Positions 1-7,428 of a stretch of DNA of 7,428 bases are shown here, one piece after another. The notes beneath the pieces were generated by a model that worked only from the letters and a program-made list of their open reading frames with translations, was not told the DNA's origin and did not search any database. Made by a program: the position numbers and the translations under genes. Within the stretch, counting starts at the first letter, position 1, and each line of letters begins with the position of its first letter. Source of the stretch: Acetobacteraceae bacterium (GTDB lineage Bacteria; Pseudomonadota; Alphaproteobacteria; Acetobacterales; Acetobacteraceae); contig CANHTE010000054.1 in NCBI GenBank assembly GCA_947462945.1, positions 1 to 7,428 on the forward strand, in the 5' to 3' direction.

Positions 1-381
1 CCAGCGCCGCAGCAGATAGTTGTGAGAGGAGAAGGGAAAGACCACGGCCAGCGTCGCCGGCGTGCGGCGCGCCTTCAGCTTGGCCGCCAGGTCTCCGCCT
101 GCCAATTCGTGGGAGAGAGTGATGCCATTGCCATTGCGTGAGAGGCCGCAGGCCACCTGCAACCCCGCCTCCACGCCGCCCAGCCCGGCGGCGAGCGCGA
201 TGGGCATGGGGGCCAGCATCTGCGCTCCATCCAGGGCGGAAAAGGCCAGCTTGTCGCGGATCGAAGCCCAGGAGCCTTCGGGAGAGAGGGCCACGCGCAG
301 CCCGACCGTCTCGAAAAGCCCCAGCGCCTCGGCCACCAGCAGCGGGGCCGCGTCAAACAGGGGAACAAAACCCAGCCGCAT
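1..381 (-). CDS. nasS: NasS-like nitrate/nitrite sensor (NrtA/CmpA family), 5' part only
   Basis: The reverse strand reads an open frame of 127 codons beginning MRLGFVPLFDAAPLLVAEAL and running off the window start. This is the N-terminal lobe of a periplasmic-binding-protein fold of the NrtA/CmpA nitrate-binding family. The lobe shows the family patterns GSWASIRDKLAF, LDGAQMLAPMPIAL, GNGITLS and FPFSSHNYLLRRW. There is no signal peptide or lipobox, which separates NasS (a cytoplasmic sensor) from NrtA transport proteins. The gene lies just downstream of an ANTAR-type nasT, its known partner. In characterised systems NasS holds NasT inactive until nitrate or nitrite binds, and NasT then prevents early termination of the nitrate assimilation transcript. 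The start is uncertain. ATG 381 matches the family start but has no clear ribosome site. The frame stays open upstream to a TAA near 559, with an in-frame ATG at 537 and GTG at 477; that extension is Pro/Arg-rich and unlike the family. Confidence 0.82.
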   Translation of the reverse strand, partial: MRLGFVPLFDAAPLLVAEALGLFETVGLRVALSPEGSWASIRDKLAFSALDGAQMLAPMPIALAAGLGGVEAGLQVACGLSRNGNGITLSHELAGGDLAAKLKARRTPATLAVVFPFSSHNYLLRRW

Positions 382-649
382 GACGCGCGCGGCGGGGCGG
401 AGGCGCGGCGCTTGGAGGTCGGGCGTCTGCGATGGCGGGGTTCGAAGGCCAGGAGCGAGGGGCAAGCCGGAATCCACACATCGGGCGGGCCGTCCTGGGC
501 CACCGAGGGGAAAACGGGCCTGCCTGGGATGCGCCATTGCACCCCGCCCGATGGATCGCAATTAGCCAGAGGTCAGGCGGCGCGCAAGCAAGAAAATGAG
601 CGTATTTTGAGCGACAGCGAAAACGATGCGCCAAATCGAGCCGAATTGC
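382..649 (-). other. nasT-nasS intergenic region, possible leader or promoter
   Basis: This stretch of 268 bases lies between the nasT stop and the best nasS start. The part next to nasT (roughly 580-650) is clearly richer in A+T than its surroundings, as a promoter region would be. The part next to nasS (382-540) is GC-rich and open in several frames on both strands, but none of those translations resembles a known protein. I looked for a sigma-54 GG-N10-GC motif and a long terminator hairpin and found neither convincingly. If nasS actually starts at ATG 537, the gap shrinks to 112 bases. Confidence 0.35.
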
Positions 650-1201
650 CTATTTATGGCGCAGATACGCCGCCGCCATTGGCCCCAGCTTGAGGCGCCG
701 CTCCATCGCCATACGCTGCAGCCGGCGATGCGCCTCCGGCTCGGAGAGGCCTTCATCCCGCATCAGGCGACGCTTTGCCTGGGTGATCAGGTCGCGCTCC
801 TCGATGGTGGCGCGGGCTTCGGCCAATTCGGCGCGCAATGCCTCATGCGCCCGGAACCGGCGAATGGCGACTTCCAGCACGGGGCGGACGCGCGCGGGGG
901 CCAGGCCCTCCACCACATAGGCGGCGACCCCCGCCTCCAGCGCCGCCTCGATCTGTTCGGGCGCGCCGCGTTCGGCAAAGAGCACCACCGGGCGGGGCTC
1001 GTCCCGATTCAAGGCGCGCATGGATTCCAGCGCATCGCGCGAGGGGTCATCGAGGTCACAGACAATCACATCGGCCTGGCTGGCGCGGACGCGCGCGGTC
1101 AGATCCGCCACGTCGGGCGCGATGGCCACGACGATGCAACCGGCCGCTTCCAGGCCCAGGCGCACCGCTTCCGCGCGCTCGGGCTCGCCATCCACCAACA
1201 A
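650..1201 (-). CDS. nasT: NasT, ANTAR-domain response regulator/antiterminator of nitrate assimilation
   Basis: The product is about 183 aa with two parts. Residues 1-115 form a receiver-like domain: LLVDGE at the start, D49 in VIVCDLDDPSRD at the phospho-acceptor position, and AYVVEGLAPARVRPVLEVAI near the end of the domain. Residues 125-183 form an ANTAR RNA-binding domain, with the typical AKRRLMRDEGLSEPEAHRRL followed by QRMAMERRLKL. The family binds paired hairpins in the leader of nitrate/nitrite assimilation operons and lets transcription continue; NasS keeps it inactive without nitrate. The adjacent nasS-like gene supports the name. The start is odd. TTG 1201 is the first conventional start codon after an in-frame TAA at 1214-1216. 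A strong AGGGGG at 1219-1224 is instead spaced 8 bases from CTG 1210, which would give LRVLLVDGE, the usual family N-terminus. The true start may therefore be CTG 1210. Confidence 0.88.
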   Translation of the reverse strand: MLVDGEPERAEAVRLGLEAAGCIVVAIAPDVADLTARVRASQADVIVCDLDDPSRDALESMRALNRDEPRPVVLFAERGAPEQIEAALEAGVAAYVVEGLAPARVRPVLEVAIRRFRAHEALRAELAEARATIEERDLITQAKRRLMRDEGLSEPEAHRRLQRMAMERRLKLGPMAAAYLRHK

Positions 1202-1213
1202 AACCCGCAGCGC

Positions 1214-1252
1214 TTATGCCCCCTGTTTGGGCCGCGCGGGCATCTTCCTCAT
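1214..1252 (-). other. 12-codon in-frame mini-ORF ahead of nasT
   Basis: ATG at 1252 opens a frame of 12 codons (MRKMPARPKQGA) that stops at TAA 1214-1216. It is in the same frame as nasT and only four codons before its TTG. It could be a short upstream leader peptide, the relic of a longer nasT N-terminus cut by a stop mutation, or chance. No clear ribosome site precedes the ATG. Confidence 0.25.
1219..1224 (-). promoter_or_regulatory. Shine-Dalgarno-like AGGGGG favouring a CTG start for nasT
   Basis: On the minus strand AGGGGG ends 8 bases before CTG 1210 but 17 bases before TTG 1201. The spacing favours initiation at CTG, which is also where the conserved NasT N-terminus begins. Confidence 0.4.
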
Positions 1253-1365
1253 GGCCTAGCGTATCGCATGGATGGGGCGCGCGGGGAAAGATGTGTGCTG
1301 CGGGAACCGCAGGCCCGCTTGCGCGTTGATGCTTCCGCGGGCGCCCTGCCCGAAGGAAGATCCCC

Positions 1366-1782
1366 ATGTCGTTCAAGACCCTCACCGGCGCTTTCGCCGC
1401 CGCCGCCCTGCTCGCCGCCTGCGCGCAGACGCCGCCACCCCCGCCGCCGCGCCCGGCCCCCGTGCCCGTCGCCGCGCCCACGCCCCCCACCGGCGATGGC
1501 CGCGTGGCGGCGGTGCGGTTTGAACCCGGCAGCCAGGCCCTCACGCCCATGGCGCGCGCCGGCCTCAGCCCCTTGCTGGAGCGGCTCTCCGCCAATCCCC
1601 GCGCGCTGGTCACCATCACCAGCTATTCGGACCGCACCGACCTCGCCACCGCCCGCGCGCGCGCCAATGCGGTGCGCAGCGCACTGACCGAGCAGGGCGT
1701 GGCAGCCCGCCGCATCCGCGTGGTGAATGCCGGCATGATGACGAATGCCGAAACCGATGTGGTGCAGGTGCAGCTGCGCTGA
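1366..1782 (+). CDS. Small OmpA-family lipoprotein
   Basis: The product is 138 aa. The N-terminus has a short positive region (K4), a hydrophobic stretch and a lipobox LAAC with the lipidated cysteine at C19, so it should be a lipoprotein exported by Sec and processed by signal peptidase II. Residues 20-43 are a proline-rich linker. Residues about 46-138 resemble an OmpA C-terminal (peptidoglycan-associating) domain: VRFEPGSQALTP, then TSYSDRTDLATARARANAVR followed by SALTEQGV, where the Asp and Arg positions match residues that bind diaminopimelate in the family. The ATG is well supported by a GAAGGA at 1352-1357. It is transcribed alone, divergently from nasT, and converges on the restriction enzyme gene with a double hairpin between them. 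Its role is likely structural, tethering outer membrane to cell wall. The domain is on the short side, so peptidoglycan binding is an inference. Confidence 0.85.
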   Translation: MSFKTLTGAFAAAALLAACAQTPPPPPPRPAPVPVAAPTPPTGDGRVAAVRFEPGSQALTPMARAGLSPLLERLSANPRALVTITSYSDRTDLATARARANAVRSALTEQGVAARRIRVVNAGMMTNAETDVVQVQLR

Positions 1783-1793
1783 GGGGCGAAAGG

Positions 1794-1835
1794 CCAGGGC
1801 GCTGCCCTGGACCCGCCGGGGCCGAGAGGCCCCGG
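1794..1835. terminator. Double GC-rich hairpin between convergent genes
   Basis: Two perfect inverted repeats sit in tandem. The first is CCAGGGC-GCT-GCCCTGG at 1794-1810 (7-bp stem, 3-base loop). The second is CCGGGGCC-GAGA-GGCCCCGG at 1816-1835 (8-bp stem, 4-base loop). They lie 11 bases after the lipoprotein stop and 10 bases from the end of the opposing methyltransferase gene, a natural place for a bidirectional terminator. There is no strong T-run on either side, so this looks like a dispersed paired-hairpin repeat serving as terminator rather than a classic rho-independent site. Confidence 0.7.
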
Positions 1836-1845
1836 ACCCCATTTG

Positions 1846-4800
1846 TTAAGCGGTGAAGCGGCCGCCTTCGAGTGAGCGCGCCAGGCCTAGGGCTTCTAGG
1901 TTGGCTAGCATTCTGGGGAGCTTGTCGCCGCGCGGGGCGCCGCGCAGGCGGCGGGCGATCTCGCGCGGATGGGCCGGGCCATGGCGCAGCATGGCGCGCA
2001 AGGCCTTGTATTGCGCGCCCTCCTCGCGCGGCCAGGCAAGCACCGCCACCGCCTGATCCGCGCCGATATCGAGGTCCCGCTGCGTGGCCACCGGAAGCCT
2101 GGCCTGTGGCGCCTGGTATTCGGGGCGGAGCCAGCGGATCACACCCTCGGCCTCCTCCCGCACACGCTCGGCATTCAGCGCGACAACACGGGCGACGATC
2201 TCCGCATCACTCAAATCCGCCGGCCAGCCATAGGCGGCGGCGACCGCCGCATCGAGGCGATGGTGCAACTCGGCCAGGATGCTGATCTGGCCCGCGGCAT
2301 GCACATCCCGCTCGGCCTCGGTGAGCGGACGGCCCGAACGCAGCAGCGCCAGCGCGTTGTAAAGCCCAGTGAGCGTCAGATGCGCATGCTCGGCCAGCCG
2401 CGCCTTGCGGAAGGCATCGAGTTCCTCGGCGATGGCGCCGATCAGGGCCTTTTGGGCGGGCGTGGCGACGGGGAAGGGAAAGGGGTCAAAGCATTGAGTT
2501 TTGGCGTAAACTGGGTCGTTCCCTTTCCCGAGCCAATTGCCCTGGGCGAGCATCCACGCGACATGATGCTTGGACTGCAAGACGCCTAAGTGATGCGCTT
2601 CTTGGGTAGGAACGACGATCAGCTTGTTGTCGGGGATCACCAACGCCTCAACAAAGGTAAAGACACGGTGCTTGGCGGTTTCCACCGTAGCGATGTAGCG
2701 GCTCAGGCCTACCAGCGCCGGTCGGAGATCACGGCGAGGCTCCCCGAACACCCACCATGAATCGCGGTAACTGGCTCGGTTGTTCTGCGCACGCTCGGGC
2801 TTCACGCTTGTCAGGACGTGCTGATAAGCGGCGCCGAAGCGCGTCCTCACCTGCTCCTCGGTCAACCCGAAAAAGTCCATCACCATCATGCCCCGGCTGC
2901 GCTGGGTCAGGTCCCGCCCGTTCAGATAGGGCCGGATATGCGCCTCCAGCCCCGGCAGCTTGCCCAGCCCCAACCCCTTCGCCACGGCGGGCGAGACGAT
3001 GAAGCCCGCGCCATGCAGCTTCATCCCCGGGCTCGCGATCCGCTCATTCGCCCGCAAGGGCCGCGCCGATTTCACATCCGTCCCGATGGTCAAATCCGCA
3101 TGGATCACGCCTTGCGTGGTTTCCAGCCGCACGCGCGGCACGCCGCCCTCGCCCGCCTCCTCCGCCACCACCCGCGCCAATTCGCCCATGCCCACCCCGC
3201 GCGCAGCGGCGGTCATGGCGATGCGCACGGCGGCGGCATTCGGCCCCGCCGTCCAGGGGTGGTCCGGCACGGCGAAGGTCAGATGGATGGGCTGTTTCGC
3301 CGCCAGCGCCTCGGCCACCACGCGGCGGCAAAACACCTGCCGCAAGGAGTTGGAGGTGATCAGCCCGAAACGCCGGATTTTTCCGGCTGCCAGCAATTGG
3401 GCGGATTTCCACCAGAAATGCAGCGCCAGATCGGCGGATTTATTCACCTTGGGATAGGTCTCCCAAAGGGCCTCGGCATAGCCATCGCCCAAATCGGCCC
3501 GCAAATCCTTGCCCGCGATGAAAGGCGGGTTGCCGATGATGAAATCCGCCTCGGGCCAGGCGCTGGGCTTGGGCTTCACCGGCTTTTGCACCAGCACGCG
3601 GTCCGTCTCATCCGGCACGTCTTCGCCCGTGATGGGGTGGGGCTTGGTGCGCCCGCCCCAGCGGGTGACCATCCGACCCTGCTCATCCTTCACGGCCTGG
3701 GTGGTCCGGTAATCCAGCAGCGCATCGCCGCGCTGGATATTGTGAAAATCGCGCAGGATGGGCTCGGCGATTTCGCGCTCGCCGCGCGTGCGGAACTGCC
3801 ATTGCAGCCAGCCGATCCAGAGCACGAGTTCGGCCACCGGCACGGCGCGCGGGTTGAGTTCGATGCCAAGAAACTGGTGCGGGTCCACGCTGGACTGAGC
3901 GAGGTCCAGACGCTCGCCCTCGCCGGGGGCGAGGTTGGCCAGGAAATCCAGCACTTCGGCTTCCAGCCGCTTCATCAAATCCAGTGCCACATAGAGGAAA
4001 TTGGCGGTGCCGCAGGCGGGGTCCAGCACCCTCACATTGCAGAGCTTTGCGTGGAATTGCCGCACGGTGGCGGCGGCCCCCGGCCGGTCCCCCGCTTCGG
4101 CACGGGCCACGGCGGCGGCTTTCTCGCCCGCCCAATCCTCCAGCAGCGGGTCCATCACCGCGTGCTGCACCAGATGCTCCACAAAGGCGCGCGGCGTGAA
4201 ATGGGCGCCCAATTGGTTGCGCTCGGGCTCGGTCAGGGCGTTTTCCAGCAGCGTGCCGAAAATGGCCGGCTCCACCTCGGCCCAGTTGCGGCGGGAGGCG
4301 ATGAGCAGCAGGTCAATCATGTCGGCTTCAAGCCTCAGCGGCTCCACCGGGCCATGCGGCCCGGGGGCAAACAACCCGCCATTGAAGCGCTTGAGATCGC
4401 TCCGCAGACCGGCCGAAAAGCCGCCTGTGTTCATGGTGCGCCACATCTCGCCCACCAGCCCCACGAAGCTGGCCGGGTTGGCGCGGCATTCGGCCAGAAG
4501 ATCGGTGAAGGCGGTGGGGCTCGGCAGCAGGCCGACCGATTGGGCGAACATGCTGAAAACGCTGCGCATCAGGAAGCTCGCCACCGCTTCGGGCGTGTGC
4601 TTGCGCGCTTCCAGCGCGTGGGAGAGCTTCGCCAGCAGGGCCGCCACGTCGCGCGTGACTTCAAGCCGACGCTGTGCGGGGTCGAGCGTCATAGGCTCGG
4701 TCCAGATGCGGCGGAACAATTCCCGCACCTCGGGGCGGCGCAGATCGGTCAGGAAGACGCGGAAGGGCTGGCCGTCGGAGAATTGGGCGTAATGCTTCCC

Positions 4801-5241
4801 GGTGCGGGAGAAATCCGCGTAAAGGTCAAAGCAGAAGCCCACATCGGTGATGATGAGGAAGGGCGGCCAGCCTTCTTCCAGCGGCAAATCCCGCGCGTAA
4901 TCCGCCGCCTGGCCCTTGGCTTTCTCCAGGGCCTGCGCCCAGCCCTTGCTATGGCGCCGGTTGGCGCGGCGCTGGGTTTCCGTGCTGCCGCCAAACAGGC
5001 TTTCCTGCAAGGGCACTTCCAGCGCCTGCTTGGCTTCCAGCACGAAGCAATCACGCTTGTAGAGGTCAATCCGGCGGGTGCTGGTGGTGCCATCGGCTTC
5101 CAGGCGGGTGACGGCGCGTTCGAAGCGATAATCCCCAGGCCGCCCGTGGCGGGCGCGGGCCGGGCCACGCCGATCAGGTCGCAGAATTCGGCGAGAAAGA
5201 GGGAGTAATTGGCGCGTTCCGCGCCGCCGCTCGCCTGCCAT
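1846..5241 (-). CDS. MmeI-like type IIG/IIL restriction-modification enzyme, main frame (5' end frameshifted)
   Basis: The open frame gives 1131 aa, of which the first ~36 are out-of-frame reading. In order: a nuclease motif D59-X9-E69-A-K71 ([14 protein letters not shown]), the same spacing as the D70/E80/K82 site of MmeI; a helical spacer (about 180-340); [11 protein letters not shown] (347-357), resembling methyltransferase motif X; motif [19 protein letters not shown] (407-424), the S-adenosylmethionine site; and motif IV NPPF (571-574), the gamma-class N6-adenine catalytic motif. A target-recognition region (about 730-930) ends in CFDPFPFP, and a C-terminal helix-turn-helix-like segment follows (about 1075-1131). 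Such enzymes methylate one strand of an asymmetric site and cut at a distance with the same chain. MmeI is 919 aa, so this one is larger. The true N-terminus lies in another frame (see the entry at 5142-5300). ATG 5241 has no ribosome site and is unlikely to be used. No separate restriction or specificity genes are next to it. The specificity cannot be read from sequence. Confidence 0.82.
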   Translation of the reverse strand: MAGERRRGTRQLLPLSRRILRPDRRGPARARHGRPGDYRFERAVTRLEADGTTSTRRIDLYKRDCFVLEAKQALEVPLQESLFGGSTETQRRANRRHSKGWAQALEKAKGQAADYARDLPLEEGWPPFLIITDVGFCFDLYADFSRTGKHYAQFSDGQPFRVFLTDLRRPEVRELFRRIWTEPMTLDPAQRRLEVTRDVAALLAKLSHALEARKHTPEAVASFLMRSVFSMFAQSVGLLPSPTAFTDLLAECRANPASFVGLVGEMWRTMNTGGFSAGLRSDLKRFNGGLFAPGPHGPVEPLRLEADMIDLLLIASRRNWAEVEPAIFGTLLENALTEPERNQLGAHFTPRAFVEHLVQHAVMDPLLEDWAGEKAAAVARAEAGDRPGAAATVRQFHAKLCNVRVLDPACGTANFLYVALDLMKRLEAEVLDFLANLAPGEGERLDLAQSSVDPHQFLGIELNPRAVPVAELVLWIGWLQWQFRTRGEREIAEPILRDFHNIQRGDALLDYRTTQAVKDEQGRMVTRWGGRTKPHPITGEDVPDETDRVLVQKPVKPKPSAWPEADFIIGNPPFIAGKDLRADLGDGYAEALWETYPKVNKSADLALHFWWKSAQLLAAGKIRRFGLITSNSLRQVFCRRVVAEALAAKQPIHLTFAVPDHPWTAGPNAAAVRIAMTAAARGVGMGELARVVAEEAGEGGVPRVRLETTQGVIHADLTIGTDVKSARPLRANERIASPGMKLHGAGFIVSPAVAKGLGLGKLPGLEAHIRPYLNGRDLTQRSRGMMVMDFFGLTEEQVRTRFGAAYQHVLTSVKPERAQNNRASYRDSWWVFGEPRRDLRPALVGLSRYIATVETAKHRVFTFVEALVIPDNKLIVVPTQEAHHLGVLQSKHHVAWMLAQGNWLGKGNDPVYAKTQCFDPFPFPVATPAQKALIGAIAEELDAFRKARLAEHAHLTLTGLYNALALLRSGRPLTEAERDVHAAGQISILAELHHRLDAAVAAAYGWPADLSDAEIVARVVALNAERVREEAEGVIRWLRPEYQAPQARLPVATQRDLDIGADQAVAVLAWPREEGAQYKALRAMLRHGPAHPREIARRLRGAPRGDKLPRMLANLEALGLARSLEGGRFTA

Positions 5242-5300
5242 CGCTCAATGAAGCCTTCAAGATCGCTGGCACTGGGCATGGGCGCGACTGTGCCGCTCAC
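5142..5300 (-). pseudogene. Displaced N-terminal coding segment of the MmeI-like enzyme (frameshift at about 5133-5142)
   Basis: This frame reads [14 protein letters not shown] then [31 protein letters not shown] and ARPAPATG. That is the usual opening of this methyltransferase family (an [34 protein letters not shown] pattern, as I recall it). The continuation, [16 protein letters not shown], is found only in the frame of the 1846-5241 gene. Restoring one base between 5133 and 5142 would join them into a protein of about 1150 aa. Candidates are an extra G in the GGGG run or an extra C in GGCC, read on the coding strand. GTG 5300 is the preferred start because GGGAG lies 6 bases before it. 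ATG 5279 is the alternative. Confidence 0.78.
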
Positions 5301-5306
5301 AAGAAG

Positions 5307-5311
5307 CTCCC
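5307..5311 (-). promoter_or_regulatory. Ribosome binding site deciding the GTG 5300 start
   Basis: GGGAG on the minus strand is followed by six bases and GTG at 5300. The downstream ATG 5279 lacks a comparable site, so GTG is the better start for the displaced N-terminus of the restriction-modification gene. Confidence 0.5.
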
Positions 5312-5325
5312 GCAAGTCATGGGTT

Positions 5326-5345
5326 CCAAGGGGCCAGCCCCTTGG
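5326..5345. repeat. GC-rich hairpin, possible second copy of the paired-hairpin repeat
   Basis: CCAAGGGG-CCAG-CCCCTTGG forms a perfect 8-bp stem with a 4-base loop. It is preceded by GGGTT and followed by CCGCCGGAGGCCC, an order that recalls the reverse complement of the 1794-1835 element. The second stem-loop is degraded here. It lies between the ilvC terminator and the start of the restriction-modification gene, so it sits in the 5' leader of that gene. Confidence 0.5.
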
Positions 5346-5484
5346 CCGCCGGAGGCCCTTTTCCTGGACTTTTCCGGCATTTTTTCCTACACAAAGCCGA
5401 TGGTCTCAACCCACCCCCGCCAAGACCGAACCATATTCTCCCCCGCCCCCACTCTGGGCTGGGCATTTGTCCGAAAACATAGGC

Positions 5485-5524
5485 AAACGAAAAACGCCCC
5501 GCATGGAAAATCCCATGCGGGGCG
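5485..5524 (-). terminator. Intrinsic terminator of the ilv operon
   Basis: On the minus strand a perfect 12-bp stem (CGCCCCGCATGG paired with CCATGCGGGGCG, bases 5495-5524, 6-base loop) is followed by TTTTTCGTTT. It starts 8 bases after the ilvC stop. This is a strong rho-independent terminator that should isolate the ilv operon from the restriction-modification gene downstream. Bases 5346-5484 beyond it hold no gene I can support. Confidence 0.92.
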
Positions 5525-5531
5525 AAGTGGC

Positions 5532-6566
<1,035 letters not shown>

Positions 6567-6605
6567 CTAGACGTTTGGGCTGTCAGTCTGGGGTGGAAAA
6601 GAAAA

Positions 6606-7121
6606 TCAGGCGGCCATGTGCGCCGTGCCGCGCGCGATGGCAACCGCCCCCGTGCGGCAAACTTCCTTGAGGCCGAGCGGGCGCATCAGCGCGCAGAAGG
6701 CGTCAATCTTGTCGGCATTGCCCGTCATCTCGAAGACGAAGCTCTCCGTCGTCGCATCCACCACGCGGGCGCGGAAGGCATCGGCCAGGCGCAGCGCCTC
6801 GACGCGATGATCGCCCTGGCCCACCACCTTGATGAGCGCCAATTCGCGCACGAGGTGCGGGCCTTCCATCGTCAGATCATGCACGCGGTGCACCGGCACC
6901 AGCCGGTCCAGCTGCGCCTTGATCTGCTCGATCACCATTTCGGTGCCCGAGGTAACGATGGTGATGCGGGAAAGGCGGCCCTCTTCCTCGACGGGCGCCA
7001 CGGTCAGGCTGTCGATATTATAGCCGCGGCCGGAGAACAGGCCGATGACGCGAGCCAGCACGCCGGCTTCGTTTTCAACCAGCACGGCGATGGTCGCCGT
7101 GCGAATGCGAGTCTCGGACAT
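6606..7121 (-). CDS. ilvH: Acetolactate synthase small (regulatory) subunit
   Basis: The product is 171 aa, a typical size for the long-type small subunit (IlvH, also called IlvN in many annotations). The N-terminal ACT domain (about residues 6-80) contains ENEAGVLARVIGLFSGRGYN followed by IDSL, including G20 and N35 in the region that binds valine for feedback inhibition. The C-terminal half (about 90-165) has RELALIKV, ATTESFVFEMTG and the ending GLKEVCRTGAVAIARG. It stimulates the large subunit and confers feedback control. The ATG abuts the TAA of the large-subunit gene directly (TAAATG), so translation is probably coupled. AAGGTG about 10 bases before the ATG lies inside the upstream coding region. 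Confidence 0.96.
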   Translation of the reverse strand: MSETRIRTATIAVLVENEAGVLARVIGLFSGRGYNIDSLTVAPVEEEGRLSRITIVTSGTEMVIEQIKAQLDRLVPVHRVHDLTMEGPHLVRELALIKVVGQGDHRVEALRLADAFRARVVDATTESFVFEMTGNADKIDAFCALMRPLGLKEVCRTGAVAIARGTAHMAA

Positions 7122-7428
7122 TTATACCAACACCTTGCCTTCATCGGTCACCGAAGCGGCATTCCGCTCCTGGCCGGGGCCCAAGATCATGTCATTATGC
7201 GCGGCGCCCGAAGGGATCATCGGGAAGCAGTTTTCATCCTTCGCCACGCAGATATCGGCGATGACGGGGCCGGGATGGGCGATCATCTCGCGGATCACGT
7301 CATCCAGTTGATCGGCGGTCTGGGCACGCAGGCCGCGCGCATGAAACGCCTCGGCGAGCTTCACGAAATCGGGCAGCGCCTCGGAATAGCTCTCGGAGTA
7401 GCGGCTGCCATGCAGCAATTCCTGCCAC
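7122..7428 (-). CDS. ilvB: Acetolactate synthase large (catalytic) subunit, C-terminal part
   Basis: About 101 codons are present, entering the window as WQELLHGSRYSESYSEALPD and ending with GKVLV and TAA. This is the C-terminal thiamine-diphosphate-binding domain of the biosynthetic enzyme (ilvB, or ilvI in some naming). Recognisable family features are the WQ-L-RYSESY segment that follows the cofactor-binding loop, LPDFVKLAEAF, and the tail NCFPMIPSGAAHNDMIL. The enzyme condenses pyruvate to acetolactate, or pyruvate and 2-oxobutyrate to acetohydroxybutyrate. The 5' part lies outside the window. It is co-transcribed with ilvH and ilvC. Confidence 0.95.
   Translation of the reverse strand, partial: WQELLHGSRYSESYSEALPDFVKLAEAFHARGLRAQTADQLDDVIREMIAHPGPVIADICVAKDENCFPMIPSGAAHNDMILGPGQERNAASVTDEGKVLV

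Noticed and set aside
580..650. Sigma-54 promoter for nasS near TGGCGCATCGTTTTCGC (minus strand)
   Set aside because: The GG and GC elements are not at the required 10-base spacing, so the match fails.
75..693. Several overlapping open frames of 93-167 codons around the nasS 5' region on both strands
   Set aside because: Only the minus-strand frame with MRLGFVPLFDAAPLL shows family motifs. The others are Arg/Pro/Ala-rich shadows.
1298..1312. Small hairpin CTGCGG-GAA-CCGCAG between the divergent nasT and lipoprotein genes
   Set aside because: A 6-bp stem in GC-rich DNA is expected by chance, and there is no T-run or known operator pattern nearby.
626..1687. 353-codon open frame on the plus strand across nasT and the lipoprotein gene
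   Set aside because: It is antisense to nasT for most of its length and then out of frame within the lipoprotein gene, ending in low-complexity Arg/Pro text.
2818..5208. 796-codon open frame on the plus strand opposite the restriction-modification gene
   Set aside because: It is antisense to a gene with clear methyltransferase and nuclease motifs. Its translation is rich in His, Gly, Ala, Gln and Arg with no recognisable domain, as expected for the mirror frame of GC-rich coding DNA.
1846..5300. DISARM or BREX system built around the large methyltransferase
   Set aside because: No helicase, phospholipase D, PglZ, BrxC/L or other partner gene is present in the window, and a nuclease motif on the same chain fits a stand-alone type IIG enzyme better.
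5346..5484. Promoter for the restriction-modification gene, with TTGAGA near 5404-5409 (minus strand) as a -35
   Set aside because: No acceptable -10 hexamer lies at 16-18 bases from it, so I could not support a specific site.

Overview
The window is GC-rich and fits an alphaproteobacterium, probably Rhodospirillales/Acetobacteraceae. The grounds are the base composition, an ilvB-ilvH-ilvC branched-chain operon, a nitrate-responsive nasT/nasS pair, and paired GC-rich hairpins between genes of a type I recall from such genomes. The lineage call is an inference. Almost all coding is on the minus strand.

Right side (7428 down to 5485, minus strand): the 3' end of the acetolactate synthase large subunit gene, then ilvH (the stop directly abuts its ATG), then ilvC. 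A textbook intrinsic terminator (12-bp stem plus T-run) follows ilvC. Together these genes encode the first two steps of valine/leucine/isoleucine synthesis.

Centre (5315 down to 1846, minus strand): one very large gene for a single-chain restriction-modification enzyme of the MmeI-like (type IIG/IIL) kind. It has an N-terminal PD-(D/E)XK nuclease motif, a gamma-class N6-adenine methyltransferase core (DPACG and NPPF motifs), a target-recognition region and an unusual helix-turn-helix-like C-terminus. Its first ~53 codons lie in a different frame from the rest. One base appears to be missing at about 5133-5142, so the gene is either recently broken, switchable, or affected by a sequence error. 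This is the only defence-type gene in the window, and no partner genes are visible.

Left side: a small OmpA-like lipoprotein gene on the plus strand (1366-1782) converges on the methyltransferase across a double-hairpin element. Divergent from it, on the minus strand, are nasT (ANTAR-domain antiterminator, with no ordinary start codon) and, after a 268-base gap, the 5' part of nasS (cytoplasmic NrtA-like nitrate/nitrite sensor), cut by the window start. NasS-NasT normally controls nitrate assimilation genes by relieving transcription termination.

No tRNA, rRNA, CRISPR array, insertion sequence or attachment site was seen. Most of the window is ordinary; the points worth attention are the frameshifted restriction enzyme, the odd start of nasT and the paired-hairpin repeats.
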